This document shows, piece after piece, positions 45,602 through 57,954 of a stretch of 64,000 nucleotides of DNA. Every line of letters begins with the position of its first letter. Within the stretch, counting starts at the first letter, position 1. Below the pieces are notes generated by a model. It was not told the DNA's origin and ran no database searches. It worked only from the letters and a program-made list of their open reading frames with translations. Both the position numbers and the translations under genes were made by a program. The DNA comes from Omphalotus guepiniiformis (taxonomy: Eukaryota; Basidiomycota; Agaricomycetes; Agaricales; Omphalotaceae), in NCBI GenBank assembly GCA_028554645.1, contig JAQOOI010000018.1:682001-746000 (forward strand), in the 5' to 3' direction.

Positions 45602-47522
45602 ATGGACGCCGCTGGTACGGCTGCTACGCAGTGAGTCTGATATTGATACTTTCGCTCCACTGAATCCCACATATCTTTTCCGAGAAGCTATTTGCAATAT
45701 GATATAACTTGGGCCAGCATCGGTATGTTGATCAGCAAGTTGAACATAATCGCCGGGCTGAGGTGCTATTGATTCGACCACTTACCCTTGCAGCTCTTCT
45801 GTACTATGATTATTCCCTAACCTTCACACGGGAAGTGAAATACATCTGGGGGAAGAAGATCAGTCTTCGGACACTGCTACTATACGTTCTCTGTCGCTAC
45901 GCGCTCTTAGCAAACGTGGTTTACCTCTTGAGCATATCGAACGTCCTTCAGAAGGTAGCTTTTCACGTTTCCGATATATTCTCAGCGCTCATTGTATGAA
46001 CTTCAGTACGGCCTTAAATGCCTTTCTGAATCATTCACCTATTCTTACAATCCTTTGTTGAACAGCTGCGACGTCTGGTACAGGTTTGCAGCCGCGTTGG
46101 GCGTTCTTGGGAGGGCTGCGATCACAGGTCCGTAATGGAACATTTATCAGCCAAAAGTATCGTCTGAACATACAGTGCAGTCACTCTCATAGCTCGCGCG
46201 CATGCCGTATGTGCTCGAAATCGCATCTTGCTAATTTTTTTGGGATGCTTGGGATTGAGCTGCGTGGTTGCTGATGTCGTAAGTCAAGTTCATCGTGATG
46301 CAGCAGATCATGATTTTCCCAGTGCTGTGTAACCTCATTCAAATTTGCAGATCCATATCCCTGGTGAAAAATGCGTGAATTCCACAAATGCACCGATGTC
46401 AGTGATCTCGCTGGAGTTTATGAACGGAAAAGCTGACGACGTTTTCACAGATGTACCTCCCGCTCTCCTTCGTCCTCCGATGCCGAATAACATTTGAATC
46501 TAGCAAACTTGCTACGCTCACTTCTGCCAATCATCTTTGAGTCTTTGGTGGCCTTCATGACAACTGTGCGTACCTTTCAGGCTTTGAGAGTCGGTGGACC
46601 TTGGCGCAGTCAGAAACGGCGTTTGTTCTACCTGATTTTTGAGGAAGGTGAGTTAATCGCATAATCGACTTTTGGCTTTGACTAACTGCGTCAAGAAAGG
46701 TATCTTGTATTTCTGGTATGTCATGCTCCATTTCTCCACACCGGTATCGTTAAGCAGACGTGAACTAGCCTCATCTCGGTTCTGGCTATTGCTTCTGTGA
46801 TCCTTGACCTTGTAAGTGACGATAATACTTATCTCTGATCTTTCTCCTCATCGCTTCATTCCTCAGCGTGCACCGGTAAGTCATTCGTTCAACCCAAGAA
46901 AGTTCACAATGCAGAGGACTAATCCACCTGTGAAAGGCCGGATTTTTGCAACGTCTCCTGTCCGGGTTAACACTTCCGTACGTATGAACTGCTTCATGGT
47001 ATATTCGAACTAGCAGTGACAACATATATCTCCAACAGTCTATCCGGATTCTTAACCGCTCGCTTCCTCCTTCATCTTCAAGCATGGAAAGCCAACCACT
47101 CGGGCGTCTTCATCGTATCCAGCACCGGCGGCATTGCCGCACTATCAGATTACTCTACCGAAACAGACCCCGGGATTCGTCGTCACCCTGCATGGTCACT
47201 CGAAGACAGCAGACACACGGCCCCAACGCCAGGTCATTCAACGCAAGTACTCGACTATAACACAACCGAGGTGGCATCGTTAATAAGTACTCATGAATTT
47301 GGTGAAGATCCCGTCTATCTTGCTCGACGACTATCAGATCCGGCTGTCTTGGAGATTCGGAAGGAGCGTAGAGTTCAGGAGGATCCTGACAGTGATACGC
47401 TCAGTCCGAGCTTGATCAACTTGATTCTTAGCCATAATGAAGAGCAGGAATTGGCAAGTACGGGAGTCATCCCCGTTGAACCTTCCGAAAGGCCTGTCGG
47501 AGACGCAAAAGACATGGTGTAA
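45602..47522 (+). CDS. DUF6533-like multi-pass membrane protein B
   Basis: Paralogue of the gene at 40804-42745. Exons: 45602-45630 (ATG), 45688-45722, 45794-45954, 45986-46005 (20-nt microexon), 46066-46127, 46181-46278, 46351-46397, an unsettled join, 46504-46647, short exons to about 46870, and a last exon from about 47014 to 47522. Exon sizes 35, 161, 62, 98, 47 and 144 equal those of gene A. DITWASIALLYYDYSLTF, LLYVLCRYALLANVVYLL and ALGVLGRAAITVTLIARAH mark the DUF6533 start and the following membrane spans. The tail starts SLSGFLTARFLLHLQAW and diverges strongly from gene A. Function unknown. Confidence 0.75.
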
Positions 47523-47603
47523 AAGAGCCATTTGAAGTTATTTATTCATGAGATTATGTAGTTATATTCTTCAACGCAACGCAACGTGTAACATCTTTAC
47601 ATA

Positions 47604-49013
47604 CTATGGTTTTCTCATTTGACCTATCCACACCTCAACAGCTGCCCCTCCTGCTCCCGTTTTCTTACCGACTTTCTCAAACTGGATTCCAATACCAGCG
47701 GCCATATCCCAAAGCGAACGCTCAGCTGAATCTCGTTCCTTATATCCAAGTAAGATTACTGGAGGATTATCGCTGGGTCCGAGTCGCATGAGGCCTTCAA
47801 TGGTACGGATAAGTGAGGGGAAGGACGCTGTGTTGTATGTGACATCTGCCATTCTATATTCCAAAGACATCAAGTCAGACGAAACGTAAATAATAGGATC
47901 GTATTGACCACAAGTGTACTAAAACGCACATGATAGCATCGAGACGATCCTCAAGAGTCTGGGTGAACGCAGGGAGGTCTTCATCCCAATCAAGGACCTC
48001 TGCTCGTGGTCGAACAGTCGCCGAGCGAACGCATAAATGCGAGTTATTTGATATATTGTATTCGAGAAGAGGCATCGCTGATGCTATGAACACAATGAGA
48101 GACAAAGATGACCTCACGAAAGCAAAGATACTCACGTAAATCCGTAGTGATAATACATCCCGTTTCCTCTACTTCAGAGGATTCAATACCTGATCTTAGA
48201 GCACCTAGCGTCAAGGAAACAATGCCTGTTCCAGCGCCTGAAAATTTCACAGATATTAATCAAGCTTCCAGAACATTCAATGAAAAAAACGCGTGCCTAA
48301 CTCGACAATAGTCCTAGGATCCGAACTGAACAGAGCATTCTTCAGCGTCTTCACACAGTGCATCTCCACCTTCTCGTCCTCCAACCCTACAAGATCGACA
48401 AGCCAAGAACTCAGCCCGATGCCACTATCCCATATTTTCTAAATCCTTGAGCAGCATCAGCAGGCAAGCACATGAAGTTGAAAAACAACCTCACCTTATC
48501 CAAATCAAACGACGTCTGCTCAGTAATCCTCATAGCGACCTGCGCAGGTTCACCTTCCTGGTTCCTCACCGGAAATCGATAAATACGTTCGATCCTTTCC
48601 TGCTTTTCACGCCCTTTAGACGCGTTTCTCGTAAAAACAATCGGCATCGAAACGACAGGGAACGGCGTGGTCCCTAGCTCAGATCCTGGTTGAAATGCAA
48701 CAGATATCCGCTGAGGTTCAGAACACAGTACCAATCTCCATGATTGTCCTTCGCGGACATTTGGTGGAGACGGGACAGTTATTTCTTTGTATGCATTCGA
48801 TTGTCGCCAAGTGGTCAATTTGGTGGGTTTAGTAGTAGCAAATCCAGGAGAGTCCGGGTTGTTAGTGATTGGAGACCATGCAAAATATATATCTTGTGAG
48901 CCTTCAAAGGGTTCTGTACGAAGATCGTTTGCGATTTGTGGGGTAATCGTTATGGGAGTAGATGGTAAAGATTGTAGAGGAGGAGGCCTGAGAAATGAGA
49001 TGTAGTAGAACAT
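47604..49013 (-). CDS. METTL21-like (methyltransferase family 16) protein
   Basis: Five exons: 49013-48495, 48438-48297, 48237-48136, 48083-47930 and 47853-47604; 388 residues. It is probably an S-adenosylmethionine-dependent protein-lysine methyltransferase of the seven-beta-strand class. The catalytic half shows KIWDSGIGLSSWL, motif I VELGAGTGIVSL (split by an intron), ITTDL, MPLLEYNISNN, EVLDWDEDLP, and the family block IIMADVTYNTASFPSL. It ends VGKKTGAGGAAVEVWIG. The 173-residue first exon is longer than in animal METTL21 proteins and has no assigned domain. The second intron seems to use a GC donor (48296-48295). The substrate is unknown. Confidence 0.82.
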
Positions 49014-49174
49014 CAGTGTAACATCGCGTTAAGTTCTCAGGAATCACTGGAAGGAGACTAATGTGATGTGACTGCGGGAGGCAATGTCTCTTGTCAAGGC
49101 AATGCAGCGGCATTCTCAGTCTGCTTGCATAAAAGACCATTCATATACAATCCTTCTTCCATACTTCTCTTAAA
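49014..49174. promoter_or_regulatory. shared divergent promoter region
   Basis: Only 161 bp separate the start codons of the methyltransferase-like (-) and DUF6593-like (+) genes, so their promoters must overlap. Confidence 0.5.
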
Positions 49175-50977
49175 ATGTTGGACCAAAACTTATTCACACT
49201 AATCGTTACTCCAAGTAAAGAGGATCCAAACGTTGTTGATCTCGCAGAACCGTCAGGAACGATCCATTATCGAAAACAACGGATACCAGGTCCCATCTAT
49301 AAAGTAGAGGTATATGGTATGTAAACTTGCAATCAATGTCTGTTGAGCTGATATCTGACTTGATGTTATGTAGATTTCACCACCGAGTCACTGTTGGTGA
49401 CTGCTACAGCACCGAGTGCGACTAGCAAGACCAAAACTCTTGAACTTTGCAACCCAAGCTCAACCGTAGAACTCAAGCACACTGGAACCTTGACGTTCAG
49501 ATGGTCTTTCAAATGGGAAGAGTGCGTTCAGAATTCCTATTTCATACATACTTGCCACGTAGCTGATTCTCAACCCATAGACACGAGTTTGAGTGGAAAC
49601 GAGAAGAATGCTATCTAATTCGAAAACCGGACCCGCCAGTTCTCGTAGCAATAACGAAGGAACCAGCTGGTCGTTTGAAAACCGGTTCTGTTCAAGTGTT
49701 GGATTACAATCTCAACCGGTGAGTCTCATATTCTTGAACGATTAGGATATAGCCAATTTAAAAGTATATCCGCACAGGTTCGACGTAGATGACCGAAAGG
49801 GACTAGAGATCGTTATTCTAACCGCTCTGTTGACCTTCCACGATTCAAACGAGGCATACCATGCCGAGAAGGAAAGTGGCTCACGCAAGAACAGTGCAGC
49901 AGATACCACTCACCCAATCGTCCTAACACCCCCTCCTCCGCCTCCACCAAAGCCTGCTCCAAAAACTGGGGTAGATCGCATTGCGGAAATGCAGGCGATT
50001 AGAGGAGAGGTCAATGAGGTGACTGTTGAAGATGAGGGAGCTATCGATGACTATGCGGCGTATTGCTGGAATTTGCTTCAGGTGTGTTGACATTTGTCAC
50101 TGGGCTTCAAGAAACGAGCTTAGGAGCAATATATCTAGGATGACGCGATGCTTTTTGTGACTGTCCGATCTCATACTGTCCTTGAGGTACAGAAGGTAGT
50201 ACAGGTAGTAGAAGAGACGAAACGATTAAGGCATAAAGCTGGTGATGACTCTTCAATCACCTACTGCTGCGTATACTTACACGTGTCATACAGGCCTCGA
50301 AGAAGATCTGCATCAGTACGTCGTATACGAAACGAAACCAAGCGGACCAAAGCGAATCAACTTAGACGACGGTTCAAAGAACAAGAAAAACAACTACGAA
50401 CCTCCCACCAGCCTATCCATCCATCTAAGCAAGATACCCATGCCAGAACTCCAACCTAAACCCAATACCCAATCAGATAGACTGTTTGCCGAAGCTCTCA
50501 TGAAGAAAGATAATAAAGACAGAAAGAAAGGTCGGAGCTCACTCCATCGCAACCTTACCTTCACCCATTAAACAAGAACCCATCTCTTTAGGCTCTTCAG
50601 CCCCATCCTCTCCTTCGCAGAGCCCCTCGTCATCAACAATCTCATCACCATCACCACAACTTTTATCCAAAGCCAACAAACTCTTCCGACCACGCTCTTC
50701 TTCGCCCAAATCTCACGTCCACGCACATCAAGTCCACCCGAATCAGCCCTCGCCATCCCCTGCGCAACTAAACAATCCATTGATATATGTCGCGCCACCT
50801 CCGGCACCGCGTTATAAATCTCATCCGAATCATCCTACATCGTCACCACCAAGTTCGGGATTTGCACCTGGTGCGCTGAACGTCTCGGGTGTGAATGCGT
50901 CTCCGTCGAGTCCCCCAAAGTCACCTTCGGCATCCTCGAATGCGATCTCAGGGTTTTTGGAGAAGTTCCACCTGTGA
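49175..50977 (+). CDS. DUF6593-like domain protein with Pro/Ser-rich tail
   Basis: Seven exons: 49175-49316, 49374-49521, 49581-49718, 49778-50081, 50139-50241, 50294-50530 and 50592-50977; 485 residues with every junction in frame. The N-terminal half fits the basidiomycete DUF6593 beta-barrel-like domain: VEVYDFTTESLLVTA, HEFEWKREECYLIRKPDPP, ITKEPAGRLKTGSVQVLDYN and DRKGLEIVILTALLTFHDSN. It is followed by PPPPPPPKPAPK, an acidic segment, a Lys/Arg-rich stretch and a Ser/Pro-rich C-terminal exon. No catalytic residues are known for the family. Function unknown. Confidence 0.8.
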
Positions 50978-53900
50978 TGGGTTAGTTGATGTAACACTGA
51001 CAGCCATCTGGGAGGTGTTTACGAGGACGAGTCATGAGAATAGTGTCACTGTGTGTGTGTTTTGATGAGTTTGATGGTGGAAGGAATCTATTCTGTGCGT
51101 AGGGTGTATGAGGGTGTATGATACTGTATAGTAGATGTAACGAGATAGAAAGCGGCTCGACACCGGCCGTCTTTTGCACTGGACACTTACACATAGGACA
51201 TCATCAGTCACTTTATCAGACACTCCGAGTGCAAGAATCTTCACTCTGGTCTTAGTGAAACCATTGCATCCTCTAGTTCCTTGTGAGGTGATTTCTATGT
51301 CTGCGTGCCGTACTTACAGATAAATAAAACCTACTAGTAGCTGCTCCCCCTAGGACGGTTTGATAACTCAGCTATAGCGCTCAGGGCTCAGCATCTTCAG
51401 TCAAAATAACGTTAACGTCAGAACTGAACATCCCCAAACGTTAACGCGTAACGTTTCGCACATCTTACGAGTCCGAACGGCCGAAACCCTTCAACGCAGT
51501 CGACTTTAAGGGTGATTACAAAATGCAATAAATCATCCTCATCACAAAATTAGCACTAGTGCTAGCACTGACATACTCTGGACCTTCCAACGCGCGAGAC
51601 TCTGTCCCGTGTCCATGTCGGTCGTACGTCAATATTCAATACTCGTAGTCAATCTAGTCAATGGTTATAACGCAAAAGCTCGCAAAAGTTGGATGTGTTA
51701 CATCCCGATGTTCCTCCAATATGCACTGGCAGGAACCGTAGGAACTCGCACGACGCGGGACGCACACCATTCCGTCAATCTGAATCTCTGAACGCTAAAA
51801 AGTCCTAGTCAATGCCTTCCAGAGGCCTGACAGAACAACACAGTCATTCAAAGTCCGAGTCGCTGAGTCGCTGAGTCGACGTTGAAACGACGTTAAATAT
51901 TCATGAATGTCTCGTAGTAATTTAAGGAAGCTATGTATCGTTTCGTTCTGAGGATATAGATAGTGCGGCGTACGCGCGTAAGGCCCGGGGCTGTCGAAGG
52001 CTGTCGTCGATAATTCGGAATTCGGAAGGTGAATGAAAAACGCATATATCCACGTGGCAGTGCTTAGTCATCAGCGATTTACGAAAGACGCGGTTAATTT
52101 TTACCACCAACGAATATCTGAATACCTGCGTGACACGCTCAAATGTTTCTCTTCAAACCCCTTGATATTTGGGCGCACAAAAGCGATCATCCACATTGAC
52201 AACATCTAGTTCCAATCATCTCACACCGTCGTATCTGACTTAGAACTATGTATTGTCCGACGAGTCCGAGTCCGAGTCGTCCTGGGGCGGTATGTTAAAT
52301 GTTGTCACCCCCAGCTACCGCTAGCTACCGTCATGCATATCATTATCAACAGAGGTATGAACGTTCCCTGCACATCTCTATCTGTCTAGATGTCTCTTTC
52401 ACAAATTCTCCAATGGCAAAATCTTCACTGTGACACTCCAGGCTTAGCTTTATTGTTCGAAAAAATCATTGTTTGACCAATGACAGATGCGCTCGCTCGA
52501 CGCTCTGCCTCTGTACGAACGCCGGGGGTACCATAAACGTATACATACATCTTCTCTCGTTACTCGTTATTTTCGTTACTCGCTACTCATAAGTTATATG
52601 CTAATAAATTTAATTAGGTTGTCAGAGCGTAAAGATGATCAAATGATCTTCAACAGCATTAACACAAGTAATGATGATGCTGAGGATACTTGTCACGACT
52701 TTTTGCTTCCATCGTACACGATCAAGGCAACCAAGGAACTCTCTTGATTCTTGAATACAAATTAATACAACGCACTGGAGTACCTGTGAGTACCCCAAGA
52801 TCTTTGAATCAATTCATATTTACGAACCTCGCTGGTTTTAAGTGATCTGCTATTGCCATTGGTGATCTCGCAGACCGCAGTCTCAAAGCCTGTGCTTGTG
52901 CTATATATGTATATTTTAATTACCAGGTAACGTCAACCACCAACTTCTTTAATACGAGCTGTGCTTCCCAAGCTTTACAGAGCTTTACTTGGCCGTGTTG
53001 TAGGGCTCTCTTGGACGGACATAAGTACCCGTGATACCAGCTGCGCTTTTGATTCACTTTGCATTGGACAATGTATGTATACAGCTTTCTACTTGATACC
53101 CCGTCCGCTTCCGAAAAGGGATCACTATTTCGCATCTATGTACTGACGGACGGCTTGAACTAGTCTTGAACTTTGTTTGCATGGGACGTCCGGGTTCCGC
53201 TGTATGGATGAAGGTATGTAACAAGACACCAAGTATTTTCGTCATTTGATTTAATGGGGCAGCTATATAGGCAGCTATGTTGTATGTAGGCTACGAAAAT
53301 CTCGGACTCGTCCGTTCAAAGTAATTGTCCGATCCAAACGACGAAAAGATTAGATTGTGCGTAACACTTTATCATCTCAACACTTTGTAATTTGGATATG
53401 AGTTTTAGTCTGTTATAGTGCAGTCACGTTTACTTATATGGTATGTAAGTACCTCGGGGTATTTCTTCATATGTATTTCTTCAATTTCGTCCTTCCATCA
53501 ATCTGGGATCCCAGAGTGACGACACGACCTGACACGACCCTGTCCTCTTAACCACTTTACTTACTAGACCTAAAGGTCATACTTATCTCACTTCCTTTAG
53601 TTCACAGCAAGTCAAAAGATCTTCAATCAGGCAACACTAATCATTGTCACAACCATCTACGGTATGTAGCGTCGTATGTATCCAAGTCAGAGGCAAAATC
53701 AGATCAAGTAGACGACGACGATGTCACGGTACGGGAAGGAAGGAAAGTTCAATGTATGACGGCGCCGGAAGACGATTGGGCAACATAATGAAGGCTGGTA
53801 ATTTTATTCGATGTTTACGGTGGTCAGATACTTACTGAGGGTAAGTACGCAGGGTGGCCAATGTAGACATGGTGATGAGAGTGATGTCGATGAGGTGGCT

Positions 53901-55289
53901 CAGTGGTGGCTCTCGCAGCTCAGATGACAAGAGCATTTGCGATGCATTCGTAAGTTTCCTTTCATATCTCAGTGTCACAAGCTAAAAACATGTTAGGCAG
54001 GCGAAAGGATCTCAAGTTCGACTAAGTACGCATTACTGACCGAATGACATTTAACCGTCCCCGACTCCCTGCACGTCGCGCGTGAATAAGGAACTACCGA
54101 CCCTCGCTTAATCTGAAACCTCGGCTATTTTGATCTTGTCACCTGGTTCAGCGGACAAAGCAGTGATCCGAGCCGAGTTGGCGAAATCGTTGAACGTTTC
54201 ACGTTTTCACCCGACTTCCTGATTTAGGTGACCCTGCCACCTAGCCCGACTCATTTTCGCCCGCCCGCCCCCGACGCGGCCACTCCGGATTACAGTATAC
54301 GCCGGTGGACCATAATGCATAATGCATGTATGATTAAATGTCAGATCGTCAGATATGACGTCGGAATAAATTACTATTTCTTTCACCGACGTCAACTGGA
54401 CAATACTGTATCTAATCAGCGCTCTCTACACACTATCCCTACTACATATCGATTTATTCGCACGTCGGATGGGAAACGCATCAGTAATGCAAAGAGAGGA
54501 TTACTCACCAGGCCGAGCCTCAGCAGGTCTCAGACTTGAGCAATCTCCAAGGAGGTATCTGTGATAGGGGTATTAGGAGTCAGCCTGCCCCGCCCTTTTT
54601 GTCATCTTCCACGTTCGTTCAGCTAAGAGCTTGAAATTGAAGATCGAAAACTTGGCAAAAAAGCATTGGGGAGCACTTTGACTACCTAGTCCTAGTCAGA
54701 GTCAGAGTATAAGTAGCACCTCCATCGATACGCGTCGAATCACTGGCATGCGCCGCATCCACCTCCACCGGTTACATTGACTTTGACTTTGTAGTTGACT
54801 AGGACTAGTGACTAGACTCTGAGGCCCTCCGCGTCTTCCGCACCCAATCTCACCTAAAAACTCAGTACTCCGTACTAAAAAAACTCAGTACCCCACTCCA
54901 AGTCCGTCGCGTCTTAGGAATCGATCTTGTCCCTTGGCATGGGCATGGCAAAGCCGGAAGCAAAAAGATTCGGAATATGCATAATGCACTGACTCGGAAT
55001 TCGAATGTCATGTACCATAAACCTGTCATTTGTCTTCCCTACAAATTCATTTCAAGAAATCAGGTCATCAGGTTTCCCCCTCCGGCCTCCCCCCTTAGCC
55101 TCAGCATCCTCAGGTCATCATCCACATCCCATATCATCCACATCCCATCCCCACGATGGGCGGGTGCGCGTGAGTCTGCGCCGCCGCTGCGCGCTACTAC
55201 TTAGTACTAAGCTACATACATACTTAGTACTTACAGAACTTGTGACCCGACAACCCAATCCAAGCCAAGAGCTCTCTAGGCCCTTCCTC

Positions 55290-55314
55290 ACTTACTTACT
55301 TACTTACTTACTTG
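55290..55314. repeat. (CTTA)n microsatellite
   Basis: Six consecutive CTTA units. Similar shorter runs recur nearby. Confidence 0.9.
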
Positions 55315-55563
55315 TCGCCTAGGTAACTCCTAAGTAAGGCGCAAGGCTATGTACTCTAGAGTCTATACAGCACTAATAGCGCCTGCGCCTAACATCATAC
55401 ACTAGTACTTAAGTACTTAAGTATATAAACGATAAGTAAGTAAAAGATCAGAAAGACTTTGCCTTTGCCTAGAGTCTGGACTTGCGGCGTCAATTCAGAT
55501 TATTGCTGTGCGACTGCGACACCCTTACTTAGCTTACTTAGCAGCTCTCAAGCCTTGGCCTTG

Positions 55564-55579
55564 GCGGCGGCGGCGGCGG
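55564..55579. repeat. (CGG)n microsatellite
   Basis: Five GCG-type triplets in a row in non-coding sequence. Confidence 0.85.
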
Positions 55580-56632
55580 TTAGGAGACTCAGAGTATCGT
55601 ATCTAGGTATGCAGCGCGCGCTGTGACTCGGACTCTGAAAGCCTCGAGGCAGACAAAGCAAGCAAGGGTAAGGTCAAATAAATCATGATAAGTACAGTTT
55701 TCTGCAAACGTGTACGTAGATAGTAGATACTTATCGCTACCGACCAAGGGTCCTCCCTCGTAAGCGCTTCCGCGAACCAGATCCTGACCTATTCTGACAC
55801 GACGATGAATCATGAGAGGGCAGGAAGTGAAGGGGGTTGCTATGTACACCAATATACAGTACATATGCAGTACATACAAACCCTGTCCGAGAAGCATATC
55901 AAGAAGCAGATCACTCGAGAAGCAGTGGTTCGACAAACAGTCTTTTTGGTATATGTATTCGAATCTACATAACAACAAAGTCTGATTCTGTAGCAAGGGG
56001 TTTGACAACAAACGAGCGAGCGAGCGAGGTGAATGAGTCGAGCGAGGGGGAAAGGGGGGAGTGGGGGTAATTGTTCCCGGTCAAGAGGGCGATGCCGGAA
56101 AACATATAGATACTGTAAAAGAGCGATAATAAAATGGAAGTTATGTTTTCAAAGAAAGAGGAAAATAAAACGATAGTAGTAAATTGTTAGGATGTGAGTA
56201 ATAATAGCATAATATAAAAACGATCGACTATATACTGAGGAGGAGTATGTATAATTCAGTGGTTAAGCAGTTCGTGATGTGGATTAACAGTGTACAAAGG
56301 GAAAAAAAATGGAGACGGAGACGGGATGGTGCGGACGTAGTAACAAAGACACAAAGGACGAAACAGGAGGGGAAGGGCGTTTTGAGTTTTGAATCGCCAA
56401 GGCTCGCATGGTGAGCGGAAGGAGACTTGGGGGGAATATAAAATACACTGGGGTAAGAAAAAAGAAAATCAAATGCAGATGCCAGATGCAGCGGGAGAAA
56501 AGTAGGACAAGGAAAATAGAAAGAGGGTTTTGTGTTATACAAGTTACATACATGAGAGCATGACAGGCGAAGGGGGAAATGTGAATAGCAAGAGAGTCAG
56601 ATGAGCGAGGAGAATGCGTAACAGAGAACAAC

Positions 56633-57954
56633 TCAAGCAACCCCAGCGATCTCAATCCAACTTCTCCACCTCCACGAATCCTCCGCTTTCCTCGACTGCA
56701 AAGACTGACGAAGACTCGTCGCTTCATCTTGCCCAACACCCCTCGAGTCTCTCTCCCTGAACGACGCATCAGACTTGAAGTCAATGAAACTCTTCAATGG
56801 AAACATCGTCAACGTCCGACTACGTCGACGTCTCGCAGGCGTAGACTGTGTACTCGTGTAAAGTTGCGAGTGAGTTTGGGAGTGAGTGTGAGATTGTGAG
56901 ATAGAGTGAGAGCGATAGGGTGATGAGAGAGAAGATCGCGAATGGTAAGGTGCTGTAGAGTTGGAGAACGGTGTGAGCGAGCGAGAGTAAGAATGATGTC
57001 CCCTTGATGAACGGGACCTTCGAGCAGGAGAACTAGGAATGATCACATCCTCGTCATCTTCGAATCCGAAAGCGTTATCATACTTCCGACGAGAAGTAGA
57101 AATCGGACTGGTGCTAAAGTCAATAGCGAGATCGACGAAACCATCGCTCTCGTCCGAACCAGATTCACACTCGCCATAGTCATCGTCATCGCCATCGTCA
57201 TCAACCTCGTCTTCATCCTCATCACTATCCTCATCATCGCTCATACTCATAAAGTTCCTTCCACTGCTCCGCAACGGCGAACTAACAATCCGCGCTCGTC
57301 CTTCAAGACGCGCCAGAGCATCAGAGCGTTTTATACGCCTATAACGCGTAGATACCGTAGAAGAAGACGCGATAGAGTTTGATCGCAGTGGCGCAGGCAC
57401 GGAAACCGTATGTGTAGGTGGGAGAACAGCAGAAGCAAGTTTGATTGAGAGTGGGGAAACCATTTCTAAATCAGTACTGCTCCCGGCTGTGTTTGTTTCA
57501 AGTAACAAACCGGGTGATTTTAAGTTGGAAAGTTTGTTGTTGTTCTTGCGAGGAACTTGTGGAAGTGTAGATGATGGAGCGGGTTTTGGGGATGGAACAT
57601 TGCGAAGCGTGTCGCGGGATGTGCGAAGACGGAGAGGAGCGCTGTGAGGCGCTTTCATGTGCTCACTAAATGATGACGAGATTAATGGGGAATGAACATA
57701 AAGAACAAAGAGACAAAGACATACGAGGAACCCTCTGATTTCTGCTTCCTTCGCTTCTCCGAATGCAAAGACTGAGTCTCTGCGAGATCAAGAGACAAGA
57801 AAGACCGTTCTTGGTCTACGTCCCTTTCGTTAAAGTGCAACGATGCAGGAGCAGAGTGAGTAGGTAAACTACCACGTCGACGAGGCTCAACTGCCGAGTT
57901 TGACATGAGACCCGACATAAAGAAAGAAGAGTAAGGAGACCCTGATGTAAACAT
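56633..57954 (-). CDS. Ser/Arg-rich basic protein with acidic stretch (unknown)
   Basis: Two exons: 57954-57725 and 57665-56633, GT-AG intron; 420 residues. The start is the first ATG of the frame (57954); the frame is open a little upstream but has no ATG. The protein is low-complexity: Ser/Pro-rich first third, DDEDSDEDEDEVDDDGDDDD near residue 220, then Ser/Arg/His-rich repeats (SQSHTHSQTHSQ), a basic ARRRRSRTLTMFPLK, and a short end with EDSWRWRSWIEIAGV. The basic and acidic clusters suggest a nuclear or nucleic-acid-associated protein, but no domain is recognised. The 3' end at SWIEIAGVA is a good stop at 56633. Confidence 0.6.

Larger units (their letters stand above)
50978..56632. other. 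5.6-kb gene-poor region
   Basis: Only short frames, none with splice-linked partners or known domains. It is rich in short direct repeats and small palindromes (CGAGTCCGAGTCCGAGTC near 52258; AGTACTTAAGTACTTAAGTA near 55407; TACTTAGTAC near 55195), with simple repeats listed separately. No tRNA or rRNA seen. Confidence 0.5.
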
